Positions 34,721 to 43,719 of a stretch of 64,000 nucleotides of DNA are shown piece after piece. The first letter of the stretch is position 1. Each line of letters starts with the position of its first letter. Source of the DNA: Streptomyces tuirus (GTDB lineage Bacteria; Actinomycetota; Actinomycetes; Streptomycetales; Streptomycetaceae); the NCBI RefSeq assembly GCF_014701095.1, contig NZ_AP023439.1, forward strand, positions 558,001 through 622,000, in the 5' to 3' direction. Both the position numbers and the translations under genes were made by a program. The notes beneath the pieces are model-generated. The model made no database searches, was not told where the DNA came from, and saw nothing but the letters and a program-made list of their open reading frames with translations.

Positions 34721-36130
34721 GCGTACCGTCGTCCAGCGCAGCTCGGTGAAGGCCTCCAGATTGGCCTCACCGCCGAAGCGGGCGCCGGTGCCGGAGGCGG
34801 CGACTCCGCCGAAGGGCGCCACGGCCTCGTCGTTCACCGTCTGGTCGTTGATGTGGACGATGCCGGTCGGGATGCGGTCGGCGAGGTCCAGGCCGCGGGC
34901 CGCGTCCCTGGTGACGATGCCCAGGGAGAGGCCGTACGGGCTCTGCGCGGCCAGCGCCGCCGCCTCGTCGGTGGTGGTGAAGGAGCGGACGGGCGCCACC
35001 GGGCCGAAGACCTCCTCCGTGTACGCGGGGGTGCGGTCGTCCACGTGCGCGAGGACCGTCGGCCGGTAGAAGAGCCTGTCGTGGGTGCCGCCGGCGGCGA
35101 GCTTGGCACCCGCGGCCGTGCTGGCGTCCACTAGACCGCTGATCTTGCCGAGCTGGCCCGAGTCGATGATGGGACCCAGGTGGACCTGGTCCCGGTGCGG
35201 GTCGCCGACGGCGAGTGAGTCCGCCTTGGCGGCCAGCCGCTCGACGTACTCGTCGTAAAGGGACGCGTGCACGAGGTGGCGTCCGGTGGTCATGCAGATC
35301 TGGCCCTGGTGGAAGAACGAGCCCCAGGCGGCCGTGGAGATGACCGCGTCAAGGTCGGCGTCCTCGAGCACGATCATGGCCGAGTTGCCGCCGAGCTCCA
35401 GGTGGGCGCGCTTGAGGTGACGGCCCGCGGCCTCGCCCACGGCCCGTCCGGCGGCGGTGGAGCCCGTGAAGGAGAGGACCGGCACGCGCGGGTCGGCGAC
35501 CAGGGCCTGTCCGGCGTCCGGGCCGCCGGGGAGCACGTGCAGCAGGTCCTCCGGCAGGCCCGCGGCGGCGAAGACCGCGGCGAGGGACAGCCCTCCGCAG
35601 ACGGCCGTGCGCGGATCCGGCTTGAGCAGGACCGCGTTGCCCAGCGCCAGGGCCGGGGCGACGGAGCGGATCGACAGGATCAGCGGGGCGTTGAACGGCG
35701 AGATCACGCCGACCACACCGGCCGGGACGCGGCGCGTGTACGACAGGCGCGGCGCCTCGCTGGGCAGGACCTGGCCGGCCGGGCGGGAGGCGAGGGCCGC
35801 GGCCTCGTAGCACTCCTGGGCGGCGACGTGCAGTTCGAAGTCGGCCTTGCCGGGGACGGAGCCCGATTCACGGACGAGCCACTCGCGCAGTTCGGCGGCG
35901 TGCTCGGTGAACAGGTCGCCGGCCTTGCGGAGTACGGCTGCGCGGGCGAAATGCGGGGTGCGTGCCCAGGCGTGCTGGGCGGTGGCGGCCCGCTCCGAGG
36001 CGGCTCCGACGTCCTCGGGGGTGGCGAGGGCGAGGGTACCGAGGGCTTGGCCGGTGGCGGGCTCGGTGACGGTGTACCCGGCCCCCGCGAGGCGGCGGGG
36101 CTGCCAGGTGCTGATGTCGAGCAACGGCAT
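34694..36130 (-). CDS. NAD(P)-dependent aldehyde dehydrogenase (benzaldehyde-type)
   Basis: The 478-aa protein belongs to the ALDH superfamily: VGVISPFNAPLILSIRSVAPALALGNAVLLKPD, TGSTAAGRAVGEAAGRHLKRAHLELGGNSAMIV with the general-base Glu, and the catalytic cysteine in FFHQGQICMTTGRHL. It ends near FGGVAASGTGARFGGEANLEAFTE. Features around the nucleophile resemble benzaldehyde or vanillin dehydrogenases. ATG 36130 follows GGAGAGAGTC. Upstream lie a minisatellite and a LacI gene; the 3' end carries the 30-bp duplication. Confidence 0.92.
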   Translation of the reverse strand: MPLLDISTWQPRRLAGAGYTVTEPATGQALGTLALATPEDVGAASERAATAQHAWARTPHFARAAVLRKAGDLFTEHAAELREWLVRESGSVPGKADFELHVAAQECYEAAALASRPAGQVLPSEAPRLSYTRRVPAGVVGVISPFNAPLILSIRSVAPALALGNAVLLKPDPRTAVCGGLSLAAVFAAAGLPEDLLHVLPGGPDAGQALVADPRVPVLSFTGSTAAGRAVGEAAGRHLKRAHLELGGNSAMIVLEDADLDAVISTAAWGSFFHQGQICMTTGRHLVHASLYDEYVERLAAKADSLAVGDPHRDQVHLGPIIDSGQLGKISGLVDASTAAGAKLAAGGTHDRLFYRPTVLAHVDDRTPAYTEEVFGPVAPVRSFTTTDEAAALAAQSPYGLSLGIVTRDAARGLDLADRIPTGIVHINDQTVNDEAVAPFGGVAASGTGARFGGEANLEAFTELRWTTVRGDVAPYPF

Positions 36131-36360
36131 GACTCTCTCCGATCGATCGGTCACCGGCTGCGGGGTGGGCACAACTCCCGCACTTGCGCGCCGGGTCGGC
36201 GGTCACGTGGCGGGACGCGCCGAGCGGGCGCGGCAATGTGCCGTGGCCCGCACCGAACGCGTCCCCGTTTTGTTGAGCATGCAACATCCTAGCCGTGCCA
36301 CGCCTCGAAAGCCGGGCGCCGGGCGGCCTGTTGGCCTGGCCATGCCGGCCGGTCGTGCGC

Positions 36361-36911
36361 GAAGGATCGTGTGCGGACGGACGTGCGTAGCCGGCCGAGC
36401 CGACCGATATGCGCGGCCGGCGCGCGCAGCCGGCCCAGCCGCCACGGACCATGCGCGGCCGACCGCGCGCACCCCAGTCGCGCCGACCGACCATGCGAGG
36501 CGTCCCGCGCGCAGCCAGTCATGCCGCCACCGACCATGCGCAACCGGTCCCGCGCAGCCAGCCGAGCCGCCACGGACCATGCACGGCGGACCGCGCGCAG
36601 CCAGCCGAGCCGCCACCGACGATGCGAGGCCGGACGTGCGCAACTGGTCATGCCGCCACCCATCGTGCGCGGCCGACCGCTCGCGACCAGTCATGCGGCC
36701 ACGGACTATGCGCAGCCGGTCGCGCACAGCCGGCCGAGCCGCCACGGACCATGCGCGACCGACCGCGCGCAGCCAGTCGAGCGGCCACCGACCATCGACC
36801 ATGCGAGGCCGGACGTGCGCAACTGGTCATGCCGCCACCCGTCGTGTGCGGTCGACCGCTCGCAGCCGGTCATGCCGTCACCGACCAGGCGCAGCCGCTC
36901 GTGCCGTGTCG
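36361..36911. repeat. 43-bp minisatellite, about 12 degenerate units
   Basis: Units start with GCCGCCAC or a close variant and repeat every 43 bp, for example at 36609, 36652, 36695, 36738 and 36781. Each carries GACCATGCG and a GCGCGCAGCCAG-type middle. A four-unit higher order (172 bp) is visible: the unit at 36609 recurs at 36781 with a 7-bp insertion. As 43 is not a multiple of three, no frame is kept, and I find no spacer logic, so it is not CRISPR. The 230 bp from 36131 to 36360 show nothing else. Confidence 0.85.
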
Positions 36912-36913
36912 GG

Positions 36914-37951
36914 TCAGCTCGATTCGCGGTGCAGCACCGTCGCCCCGAGCACCTTGTGTGTCTCGGGCTCGGTGGTGGGCTTGCGGACCGCGCGGTCGAC
37001 CAGTTCGGCGAGTTCACGGCCGCAGGGCAGCTTCAGGTGGACCGTGCTCAGCCGGGGTCGCAGCAGCCGCCCGAGCATCAGGTCGTCGGCGCCGATCACG
37101 GCGGTCTCCTCGGGGATGCGGATCCCCTCGTCCAGCAGGGCCCGCATCAACAGCATCGCGTACTCGTCGTTGTAGGTGAACACGGCGTCCAGGCCGAGGG
37201 TGCGCCAGCGGGCGGCCAGGCGCGCCGCGGCCTGCTCGTCGTAGGCGAGGGGCAGTTCGGTCACCGTGGCGTCCGTGCCGCGCAGCGACTGGCGCACGCC
37301 GTCGAGGCGGGGTGCGGAGAACGCCTCGAGGCCGGGTTCCTGCGGGACGACAACGCCGATCCGGCGCCGGCCGCGGTCGTAGAGGTGGGCGCCCGCACTG
37401 TGGCCGACGACGTCGTGGTCCATGAGCAGCGCGTGCGCGCCCTCGATGGTCTCGGGGCCGAGGGTGACCACGGCCCGGGCTCCCGAGCGCTTGAGCACCG
37501 CCACTCCGCGCGGGCCGAGACCGGAGCCGGGCACGAGCACGGCCACGGGCCTCAACTCGGCCCAGGCGCGGGCCGCTTCGTCGCCGTGCGGGCCGCCGGT
37601 GCCGTACTGCACGACCGTGTAGTCCAGGCTGCCGAGCGATCCCTGGAGGTCGGTGAGGAAGCGGTTGTAGAGCGGGCCGACGGGGAAGGTCGGCGCGGGG
37701 ATGAGGACCATCCGGCTGTGCCCGGCGCGCAGACTGCGGGCCGCGGCGTGCGGTACGTATCCGAGTTCCCTCGCGGCCTCGTGCACACGGCGGCGGGTGG
37801 GTTCGCTGATGCGTACGGCGCTGGTGTTGTTGAGGACGTAGGAGACGGTCGCGCGCGAGACGCCGGCCAGGCGGGCCACATCGGCGCTCGTGGGCACGGA
37901 GCGCGACGGTGCGGGGGACGGGGGCGCGGGCGTTTTCGGTATCTGCACCAT
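36914..37951 (-). CDS. LacI-family transcriptional regulator
   Basis: The 345-aa repressor has the helix-turn-helix SADVARLAGVSRATVSYVLNN and hinge ELGYVPHAAARSLRAGHSR. The effector domain is degenerate relative to sugar-binding members (MVLIPAPTFPVGPLYNRFLTDLQ) but ends with AVIGADDLMLGRLLRPRLSTVHL. The start is uncertain: ATG 37951 or ATG 37963, neither with a strong ribosome binding site. The operator at 38012-38029 rules out the longer frame from 38026. It may control itself and possibly the aldehyde dehydrogenase beyond the minisatellite. Confidence 0.88.
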   Translation of the reverse strand: MVQIPKTPAPPSPAPSRSVPTSADVARLAGVSRATVSYVLNNTSAVRISEPTRRRVHEAARELGYVPHAAARSLRAGHSRMVLIPAPTFPVGPLYNRFLTDLQGSLGSLDYTVVQYGTGGPHGDEAARAWAELRPVAVLVPGSGLGPRGVAVLKRSGARAVVTLGPETIEGAHALLMDHDVVGHSAGAHLYDRGRRRIGVVVPQEPGLEAFSAPRLDGVRQSLRGTDATVTELPLAYDEQAAARLAARWRTLGLDAVFTYNDEYAMLLMRALLDEGIRIPEETAVIGADDLMLGRLLRPRLSTVHLKLPCGRELAELVDRAVRKPTTEPETHKVLGATVLHRESS

Positions 37952-38011
37952 GACGTACGGCATCTTGGCAGAAGCCCCAATGCGCCCTTCCGGCGGGGGA
38001 GTTGTGACGAA

Positions 38012-38029
38012 CCCGTGAGCGCTCACGGG
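38012..38029. promoter_or_regulatory. LacI-type operator, 18-bp perfect palindrome
   Basis: CCCGTGAGCGCTCACGGG is fully self-complementary and contains GTGAGCGCTCAC, a core common to LacI-family operators. It lies about 50-60 bp upstream of the LacI start codons. Confidence 0.7.
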
Positions 38030-38045
38030 GTGCGGCGCAGGACTC

Positions 38046-38714
38046 TCAGCGGTCGGCGCCCGCGCCCGTCACCCGGTCGACCAGGTCGGTCCACGCGGCC
38101 TCGAGGCGGGACAGCGGCACTCCGCACTGCCTGGTCAGGTGGTGCACGAGGGCGGGGTCGAGCTGGCCCATCAGGGCGTGGGAGAGGAGCTCGCAGTCCG
38201 CTTCGGGGACCGCCTGGCGCAGCAGCATCTCGATGTGGTGCCGCAGCACACGGCGGGCGGGGACGACGTAGCGGCGGCTCGCGCCGGGCTCGGCGGCCAG
38301 CTGCAGTTCGAGCTCGTCGGCCGAGCGGCGCAGCATCGCGCAGCCGAACGCCCGCAGCCGCTCCACGGGCGGCGCTCCGGGCCCGAGCGGCGGCGGGCCG
38401 CCGAGGAACGCGGCCTGGAACTTCTTCTCGGAGTGGTCGAGCAGCGCCGTCAGCAGGCCGGTGCGGTCGCCGAATCTGCGGAAGACCGTGCCCTTGCCGA
38501 CACAGGCCTCGGCGGCCACCGCCTCCATCGTGACGGCCTCCGCGCCGCGCTCCGCCACCAGCCGCCCGGCGGCCTCCAGCAGCCGGGCGCGGTTGCGCGC
38601 GGCGTCGGCCCGCAGGCACGGCTCGTCCGCCTCCAGGGCGGCGCCGAGCTGGAGCAGCTCGGGGTGGTCGACGGGCTCCTGGGGCGTCGGTACGGGGGGC
38701 GGGGCGGCGGACAT
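38046..38714 (-). CDS. TetR-family transcriptional regulator
   Basis: The 222-aa protein has an N-terminal TetR helix-turn-helix: RARLLEAAGRLVAERGAEAVTMEAVAAEACVGKGTVFRRFGDR. An all-helical ligand domain follows. It is divergent from the FMN reductase gene, with two matching operators in the 130-bp gap, so it probably represses both directions. ATG 38714 (MSAAPPPVP) is used; the frame extends nine codons further. The ligand is unknown, perhaps a quinone or other reductase substrate. Confidence 0.9.
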   Translation of the reverse strand: MSAAPPPVPTPQEPVDHPELLQLGAALEADEPCLRADAARNRARLLEAAGRLVAERGAEAVTMEAVAAEACVGKGTVFRRFGDRTGLLTALLDHSEKKFQAAFLGGPPPLGPGAPPVERLRAFGCAMLRRSADELELQLAAEPGASRRYVVPARRVLRHHIEMLLRQAVPEADCELLSHALMGQLDPALVHHLTRQCGVPLSRLEAAWTDLVDRVTGAGADR

Positions 38715-38745
38715 GAAGCCAGCGTAAAGCATCGGGAACAAAACT

Positions 38746-38795
38746 GGACCGCGGTCCGGTTAGGATGCTAGAAACCTTAAGCGGACCCCGGTCCG
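38746..38795. promoter_or_regulatory. Paired TetR operators
   Basis: GGACCGCGGTCC (38746-38757) and GGACCCCGGTCC (38783-38794) are two copies of the same inverted repeat, GGACC-N2-GGTCC, 37 bp apart centre to centre. They flank the presumed divergent promoters of the TetR and FMN reductase genes. Confidence 0.7.
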
Positions 38796-38844
38796 GATCG
38801 CCAGCAGTGATATCCAGAGCAGTGCCTCAGATGTGGGAGTCAGC

Positions 38845-39408
38845 ATGTCCGTTCGTATCCTCGCCCTCGTCGGCAGCCTTCGCGCCGGTTCGCACAACCG
38901 CCAGCTCGCCGAGGCGGCCGTCAAGCTCGCTCCCGAAGGGGCCGAGGTGAACCTCTTCGAGGGGCTGGCCGAGATTCCCTTCTACAACGAGGACATCGAC
39001 GTCGAGGGCAGCCTCCCGGCCGCCGCAGCCCGGCTGCGCGAGGCCGCGAACGCCGCCGACGGCCTGATCCTCTTCACCCCCGAGTACAACGGCACCATCC
39101 CCGCCGTCCTGAAGAACGCCATCGACTGGCTGTCCCGCCCGTACGGCGCCGGTGCCCTCAGCGGCAAGCCGGTCGCCGTGGTCGGCACCGCGTTCGGCCA
39201 GTACGGCGGTGTCTGGGCGCACGACGAGACCCGCAAGTCCGTGGGCGTGGCCGGCGGCAAGGTCCTGGAGGACGTCAAGCTGTCCATTCCCGGCTCGATG
39301 ACCCGCTTCGCCGAGACGCACCCGGCCGACGACGCCGAGGTCGCCGGGCAGCTGACCGAGGTCATCGCCCGCCTGCACGGCCACGTGTCCGAGCCCGCCG
39401 CGGCCTGA
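38845..39408 (+). CDS. NADPH-dependent FMN reductase family protein
   Basis: The 187-aa flavodoxin-fold protein begins VRILALVGSLRAGSHNRQLAEAA, the phosphate loop for FMN, and has the signature FTPEYNGTIPAVLKNAIDWLSRP. It matches the azoreductase/NADPH:quinone reductase type (YieF-like). It reduces flavin, quinones or azo compounds with NAD(P)H. ATG 38845 follows GGGAGTCAGC. Control by the divergent TetR through the paired operators is likely. Confidence 0.93.
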   Translation: MSVRILALVGSLRAGSHNRQLAEAAVKLAPEGAEVNLFEGLAEIPFYNEDIDVEGSLPAAAARLREAANAADGLILFTPEYNGTIPAVLKNAIDWLSRPYGAGALSGKPVAVVGTAFGQYGGVWAHDETRKSVGVAGGKVLEDVKLSIPGSMTRFAETHPADDAEVAGQLTEVIARLHGHVSEPAAA

Positions 39409-39427
39409 CCGCGACATTTCGCACCCG

Positions 39428-39466
39428 CGAAGGGGCCGGGGCCGGCGAACGGCCCCGGCCCCTTCG
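39428..39466. terminator. Bidirectional terminator, 17-bp perfect stem
   Basis: CGAAGGGGCCGGGGCCG (39428-39444) pairs exactly with 39450-39466 around a GCGAA loop. It lies between the convergent FMN reductase and XdhC genes. Confidence 0.8.
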
Positions 39467-39498
39467 GCGTGTCCCGGCGGGTTTCCGCGCGGAACAGG

Positions 39499-40623
39499 TC
39501 AGACCGGCTGTGGCTCGCGCTCGGGCCGGTGGATCGGCCGGCCCGAACCGGTGAGCGGCGCCCCCGTGCCGCCGTGCCGGGCGGCGATGATCTCCGCCGC
39601 GATGGACACGGCGGTCTCCTCGGGCGTACGGGCTCCCAGGTCGAGGCCGATCGGTGACCTCAGCCTGGCCAGGTCGCGCTCGCTCACGCCCGCTTCCCGC
39701 AGCCGCCGGTTGCGGTCCTCGTGGGTGCGGCGGGAGCCCATCGCGCCGATGTAGGCGACGGGCAGCCGCAGCGCCTCCGTCAGCAGGGGGATGTCGAACT
39801 TCGCGTCGTGGGTGAGCACGCACAGCACCGTGCGGCCGTCGGTCTCGGTACGCCGGAGGTAGCGGTCGGGCCAGTCGACGACGATCTCGTCGGCCTGCGG
39901 GAAGCGGGCCCGGGTCGCGAAGACGGGGCGCGCGTCGCACACGGTGACGTGGTAGCCGAGGAATGCGCCCGCACGCACCAGGGCCGCCGCGAAGTCGATC
40001 GCGCCGAAGACGATCATGCGGGGCGGCGGAACGGCCGACTCGACGAGCAGGGTGAGCCCGCCCGGGCAGTGCGACCCGTCCTCCGAGAGCTCCACCGTGC
40101 CGGTACGGCCGGTGTCCAGCAGGGCCCTGGCCCGGTCGAGCGCCGCGCGGTCCAGTGCCGGGCCGCCGCCGAGACCGCCCTCGGACGAGCCGTCGGGGCG
40201 GACCAGCAGGGCCTGGCCCGGGAGGCCGGACGGCCCCCGCACCACCCGGGCCAGGGCCACCGGCTCGGCCCGGGCGGCAGCCGCCAGCGCCGCCCTCTCG
40301 GCCGGGCGCCCGCCCGGGCACGGGGCGATCATGACGTCGATCGTCCCGCCGCAGGTCAGCCCCACCGCGAAGGCGTCCTCGTCGCTGTAGCCGAACCGCT
40401 CGACGCGCGTCTCGCCGTCCCGGAGGGCCTGGAGGCAGAGTTCGTACACCGCTCCTTCCACGCAGCCCCCGGAGACCGAGCCGACGGCCGTGCCGTCCGC
40501 GGCCACGGCGAGCGCGGCGCCGGGCGGGCGCGGGGCGCTGCCGCCCACGGCGACGACCGTGGCGACGGCGAAGTCCCGGCCCTCCTCGATCCAGTCGTGC
40601 AGGGGTCCGGCGAGATCAAGCAT
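39499..40623 (-). CDS. XdhC-family molybdoenzyme maturation factor
   Basis: The 374-aa protein has the XdhC N-terminal domain (VATVVAVGGSAPRPPGAALAV, GSVSGGCVEGAVYE) and the C-terminal Rossmann domain (RMIVFGAIDFAAALVRAGAFLGYHVTVCDAR, VLTHDAKFDIPLL, YIGAMGSRRTHEDR). Such proteins bind molybdenum cofactor, promote its sulfuration and load it into the hydroxylase. It ends the operon; its ATG overlaps the stop of the molybdenum subunit by eight bases. The role matches PaoD of E. coli. Confidence 0.92.
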   Translation of the reverse strand: MLDLAGPLHDWIEEGRDFAVATVVAVGGSAPRPPGAALAVAADGTAVGSVSGGCVEGAVYELCLQALRDGETRVERFGYSDEDAFAVGLTCGGTIDVMIAPCPGGRPAERAALAAAARAEPVALARVVRGPSGLPGQALLVRPDGSSEGGLGGGPALDRAALDRARALLDTGRTGTVELSEDGSHCPGGLTLLVESAVPPPRMIVFGAIDFAAALVRAGAFLGYHVTVCDARPVFATRARFPQADEIVVDWPDRYLRRTETDGRTVLCVLTHDAKFDIPLLTEALRLPVAYIGAMGSRRTHEDRNRRLREAGVSERDLARLRSPIGLDLGARTPEETAVSIAAEIIAARHGGTGAPLTGSGRPIHRPEREPQPV

Positions 40624-42730
40624 CGCCGCCCGCCAGCAGCACGCGGTCGGGTCGGATCGGCAGGTCCCGGTGGCGGACGCCGGTCGCGTGCCACACCGCG
40701 TTGGCGACCGCCGCGGCCGCGCCCACGATGCCGACCTCACCGATGCCCTTGATGCCGACCGGGTCGTCCGGATCGGGGTCGTCGACCCAGTCGGCCTCGA
40801 TGTGCGGGATGTCGGCGTGCGCGGCGACGTGGTAGCCGGCGAGGTCGGCGCCGTAGAGGCCGCCGGTCGCCCTGTCCCGGACGGCTTCCTCGTGCAGGGC
40901 CATGGAGATACCCCAGATCATGCCGCCCAGGAACTGGTTGCGGGCGGTGAGCGGGTTCACGATCCGGCCGGCGGCGAAGATGCCCAGCATGCGGCGCACC
41001 CGGACCTCTCCGGTGCCCGGGTCGACGGCGACCTCGGCGAACTGCGCACCGAAAGCGTGCCGCTCCTTCTGGGCGAGGGCGCCGAGGGCTTCGGCCGTGT
41101 TCGACCGTGCGGTGATGCCCTCCGGCGGGATGTCCGCGCCCGGCGCGAGGCTGCGGCGCAGCTCCTGGGCGGCGGCCGTGACGGCCCAGCCCCAGGAGCG
41201 GGTGCCGGCCGAACCTCCGGCGATCGACGCGGCGCCGAGATCGCTGTCCCCGATCTCCACCCGGACGCGGTCCGCGGGCACCTCCAGAACGTCGGCGGCG
41301 ACCAGGGTGAGCGCCGTGCGGGCGCCGGTGCCGATGTCCGCGGCGTTGATCCGCACCGTGAAGGTGCCGTCCGCCTCAGCGGTCAGAGCCGCCGTGGACG
41401 GCATGGCCAGGGTGGGGAAGGAGGCGGCGGCGGTGCCCGTGCCGAGCAGCCAGCGGCCCTCCCGGCGCACCCCGGGCCGCGGATCCCGCTCGTCCCAGCC
41501 GAACCTGCGGGCGCCTTCGCGGAAGCAGGGAATCAGGTTGCGGCTGCCGAAGGGCAGGCCGGACACCGGGCCCACCTCGGGCTCGTTGCGGACCCGCAGT
41601 TCGATGGGGTCGATGCCGCACCGCTCGGCGAGTTCGTCGAGCGCCGACTCCAGCGCGAACGAGCCCGACGCCTCGCCCGGGGCGCGCATCCAGGTCGGGG
41701 TGGGGACGTCGAGTCTCACGAGCCGGCTGGCCGTGTGGTGGGCGTCGGCCGCGTACATCGACCGGCTCGACGCCGCGCTGGGCTCGACGAAGTCGTAGAA
41801 GGCCGAGGTCCGGCTCAGCGACCGGTGCTCCAGCGCGTGCAGTCGTCCGTCCGTGTCGGCGCCGAGCCTGACCCGCTGGGCGGTGGGGCTGCGGTGGCCG
41901 GCGAGGGAGAACATCTGCCGGCGGGTCATGACGACCCGGACCGGGCGCTGCAGCACGGTCGCGGCCATCACCGCGGCCACCTGGTGCACACGAACACCCT
42001 TGCTGCCGAAGCCGCCGCCCACGTGCTCGGAGCGGACCCGCACGGAAGCCGGGTCGAGCGAGAACAGGGCCGCGAGCTCGCCGGCGACCCAGCCGGTGCC
42101 CTGGTTGGAGTCGACGACCTCCAGCCTGCCGCCCTCCCACCGGGCCGCCGCCGCGTGCGGCTCCATCGGGTTGTGGTGCTCCTCCGGGGTGGTGTACTCG
42201 GCGTCCACCACCACGGCGGACGCGGCGAGTCCGGCCTCCAGGTCGCCCTTCTCCACCACGGCCGGCAGGTGCCCGTCGAGCGCGTGTGCCTCAGCCTCGC
42301 GCCCGGCGGAGAACGCGACGTCGTGCGGCTCCTGGTCGTAGTGCACCACGAGGGCCTCGGCGGCCTCCCTGGCCTGCTCGGAGGTCTCGGCGACCACCAG
42401 GGCCACCGGCCAGCCCAGGTGGGGCACGCGGTCGTGCTGGAAGAGGCCGACGGTGGGGTCCGGCGGGGTGCCCATCATGCCGGTGTAACCGGTGTCGACC
42501 GGCGGGGCATTGTGGTGGTGGAGCACCGTGAGGACCCCGGGCATGGCGAGTACGGGCTCGGTGTCCAGGGCGCGGATGCGGCCGCGGGCGACGGTGGACA
42601 GCACCAGCCAGCCGTGGGCGAGCTCGGCGAAGGGGATCTCGCCGGCGTAGCGGGCCGCTCCGGTGACCTTGTCGCGGCCCTCCACGCGCGGGTGCGCGGT
42701 GCCGACGGCTCCCGTGGTGGCGGTGGTCAT
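40616..42730 (-). CDS. Molybdopterin-binding subunit, xanthine dehydrogenase family (PaoC-like)
   Basis: The 704-aa catalytic subunit starts HPRVEGRDKVTGAARYAGE. It has the molybdenum-cofactor contacts VGGGFGSKGVRVHQ, APGEASGSFALESALDELA and GTGARTALTLVAADVL, and the active-site glutamate region GIKGIGEVGIVG. It hydroxylates an aldehyde or heterocycle at the molybdenum centre. Partner subunits overlap upstream by four bases. The lengths and partner features fit YagR/PaoC aldehyde oxidoreductase better than true xanthine dehydrogenase. The ORF extends to 43309, but that part overlaps the FAD subunit. Confidence 0.92.
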   Translation of the reverse strand: MTTATTGAVGTAHPRVEGRDKVTGAARYAGEIPFAELAHGWLVLSTVARGRIRALDTEPVLAMPGVLTVLHHHNAPPVDTGYTGMMGTPPDPTVGLFQHDRVPHLGWPVALVVAETSEQAREAAEALVVHYDQEPHDVAFSAGREAEAHALDGHLPAVVEKGDLEAGLAASAVVVDAEYTTPEEHHNPMEPHAAAARWEGGRLEVVDSNQGTGWVAGELAALFSLDPASVRVRSEHVGGGFGSKGVRVHQVAAVMAATVLQRPVRVVMTRRQMFSLAGHRSPTAQRVRLGADTDGRLHALEHRSLSRTSAFYDFVEPSAASSRSMYAADAHHTASRLVRLDVPTPTWMRAPGEASGSFALESALDELAERCGIDPIELRVRNEPEVGPVSGLPFGSRNLIPCFREGARRFGWDERDPRPGVRREGRWLLGTGTAAASFPTLAMPSTAALTAEADGTFTVRINAADIGTGARTALTLVAADVLEVPADRVRVEIGDSDLGAASIAGGSAGTRSWGWAVTAAAQELRRSLAPGADIPPEGITARSNTAEALGALAQKERHAFGAQFAEVAVDPGTGEVRVRRMLGIFAAGRIVNPLTARNQFLGGMIWGISMALHEEAVRDRATGGLYGADLAGYHVAAHADIPHIEADWVDDPDPDDPVGIKGIGEVGIVGAAAAVANAVWHATGVRHRDLPIRPDRVLLAGGDA

Positions 42731-43719
42731 CGGGCGGCCTCCTCGGCGAGTTCGCTGAGCACGGCCACGACGAGGTTGCGCATCAGGGTCACCTTGTATC
42801 CGTTGTGGGGCAGGGGCCTGGCGGGGGCCAGTTCGGCGTCCGCCGCGGCCGCGAAGTGCTCGGCGTCGGCCGGGCCGCCGGTCAGGGCGCGTTCGGCCGC
42901 ACGGGCGCGCCATGGGCGGGAGGCGACCGCGCCGAAGGCCAGACGCACGTCGTGGACGAGGCCGTCCCGCACGTCGAGCGCGGCGGCTACGGAGCCGATG
43001 GCGAAGGCGTACGAGGCCCGCTCGCGCACCTTGCGGTAGCGGGAGTTGGCCGCTGTGGGGGTGGGCGGCAGGGTGACACCGGTGATGAGCGCGCCCGGTG
43101 GCAGGGCCGTCTCCAGATGCGGGGTCTCCCCCACCGGCAGGTAGAAGTCGGCGAGCGGCAACTCCCCGGCCCCATCGGCCGTTTCGTACGCCACGCTCGC
43201 GTCGAAGGCGGCCAGTGCCACGCCCATGTCGGAGGGGTGGGTGGCCACGCAGTGGTCGGAGGCGCCCAGGACGGCGTGGTTGTGGTGCTCTCCGGTGAGG
43301 GCGGGGCACCCGCTGCCGGGATCGCGCTTGTTGCAGGGGGAGCTGACGTCGGCGAAGTAGCCGCAGCGGGTGCGCTGGAGGAGGTTGCCGCCGACGGTGG
43401 CCATGTTGCGCAGCTGGCCGGAGGCTCCGGCCAGCACGGCCTGTGCAAGTGCCGGGTAGCGGCGCCGGACCTCGGGGTGGGCGGCCAGGTCGCTGTTGGT
43501 GACGGTGGCGCCGATGCGCAGCCCGCCGTCCTCGGCCGGCTCGACGCGGTTCAGGGGCAGTTCACGCACGTCGACGAGCCGGGCGGGCCGTTCGACGCCG
43601 CTCTTCATCAGATCGACGAGGTTCGTGCCGCCTCCCAGGAAGCGGGCTTCCCGGTCGCCGTCGAGCAGTGCGACGGCGCCGGAGACGTCGTACGCCCGCT
43701 GGTAGTCGAACTCCCTCAT
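42727..43719 (-). CDS. FAD-binding subunit with extra iron-sulfur motif (PaoB-like)
   Basis: The 330-aa medium subunit has the FAD loop RFLGGGTNLVDLMKSG and NMATVGGNLLQRTRCGYF. After it, four cysteines at 119, 129, 138 and 157 (RCGYF, SPCNKRDPGSGC, DHCVAT) form an insertion known from E. coli PaoB/YagS, where it binds a [4Fe-4S] cluster not found in ordinary xanthine dehydrogenases. The C-terminal CO-dehydrogenase-like domain follows. It passes electrons between the iron-sulfur and molybdenum subunits. ATGA overlap joins it to the downstream gene. Confidence 0.92.
   Translation of the reverse strand: MREFDYQRAYDVSGAVALLDGDREARFLGGGTNLVDLMKSGVERPARLVDVRELPLNRVEPAEDGGLRIGATVTNSDLAAHPEVRRRYPALAQAVLAGASGQLRNMATVGGNLLQRTRCGYFADVSSPCNKRDPGSGCPALTGEHHNHAVLGASDHCVATHPSDMGVALAAFDASVAYETADGAGELPLADFYLPVGETPHLETALPPGALITGVTLPPTPTAANSRYRKVRERASYAFAIGSVAAALDVRDGLVHDVRLAFGAVASRPWRARAAERALTGGPADAEHFAAAADAELAPARPLPHNGYKVTLMRNLVVAVLSELAEEAAR

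Noticed and set aside
36361..36911. CRISPR array
   Set aside because: Units are contiguous and vary gradually along their length, with no constant repeat separated by unique spacers and no cas genes.
36371..38533. 720-codon plus-strand frame through the minisatellite and LacI gene
   Set aside because: Open only because of high GC; its repeats come from the 43-bp array and the rest is antisense to LacI and TetR.
40490..43039. 849-codon plus-strand frame opposite the molybdenum hydroxylase genes
   Set aside because: GC-rich antisense shadow without a ribosome binding site or motifs; the minus-strand genes have clear cofactor signatures.
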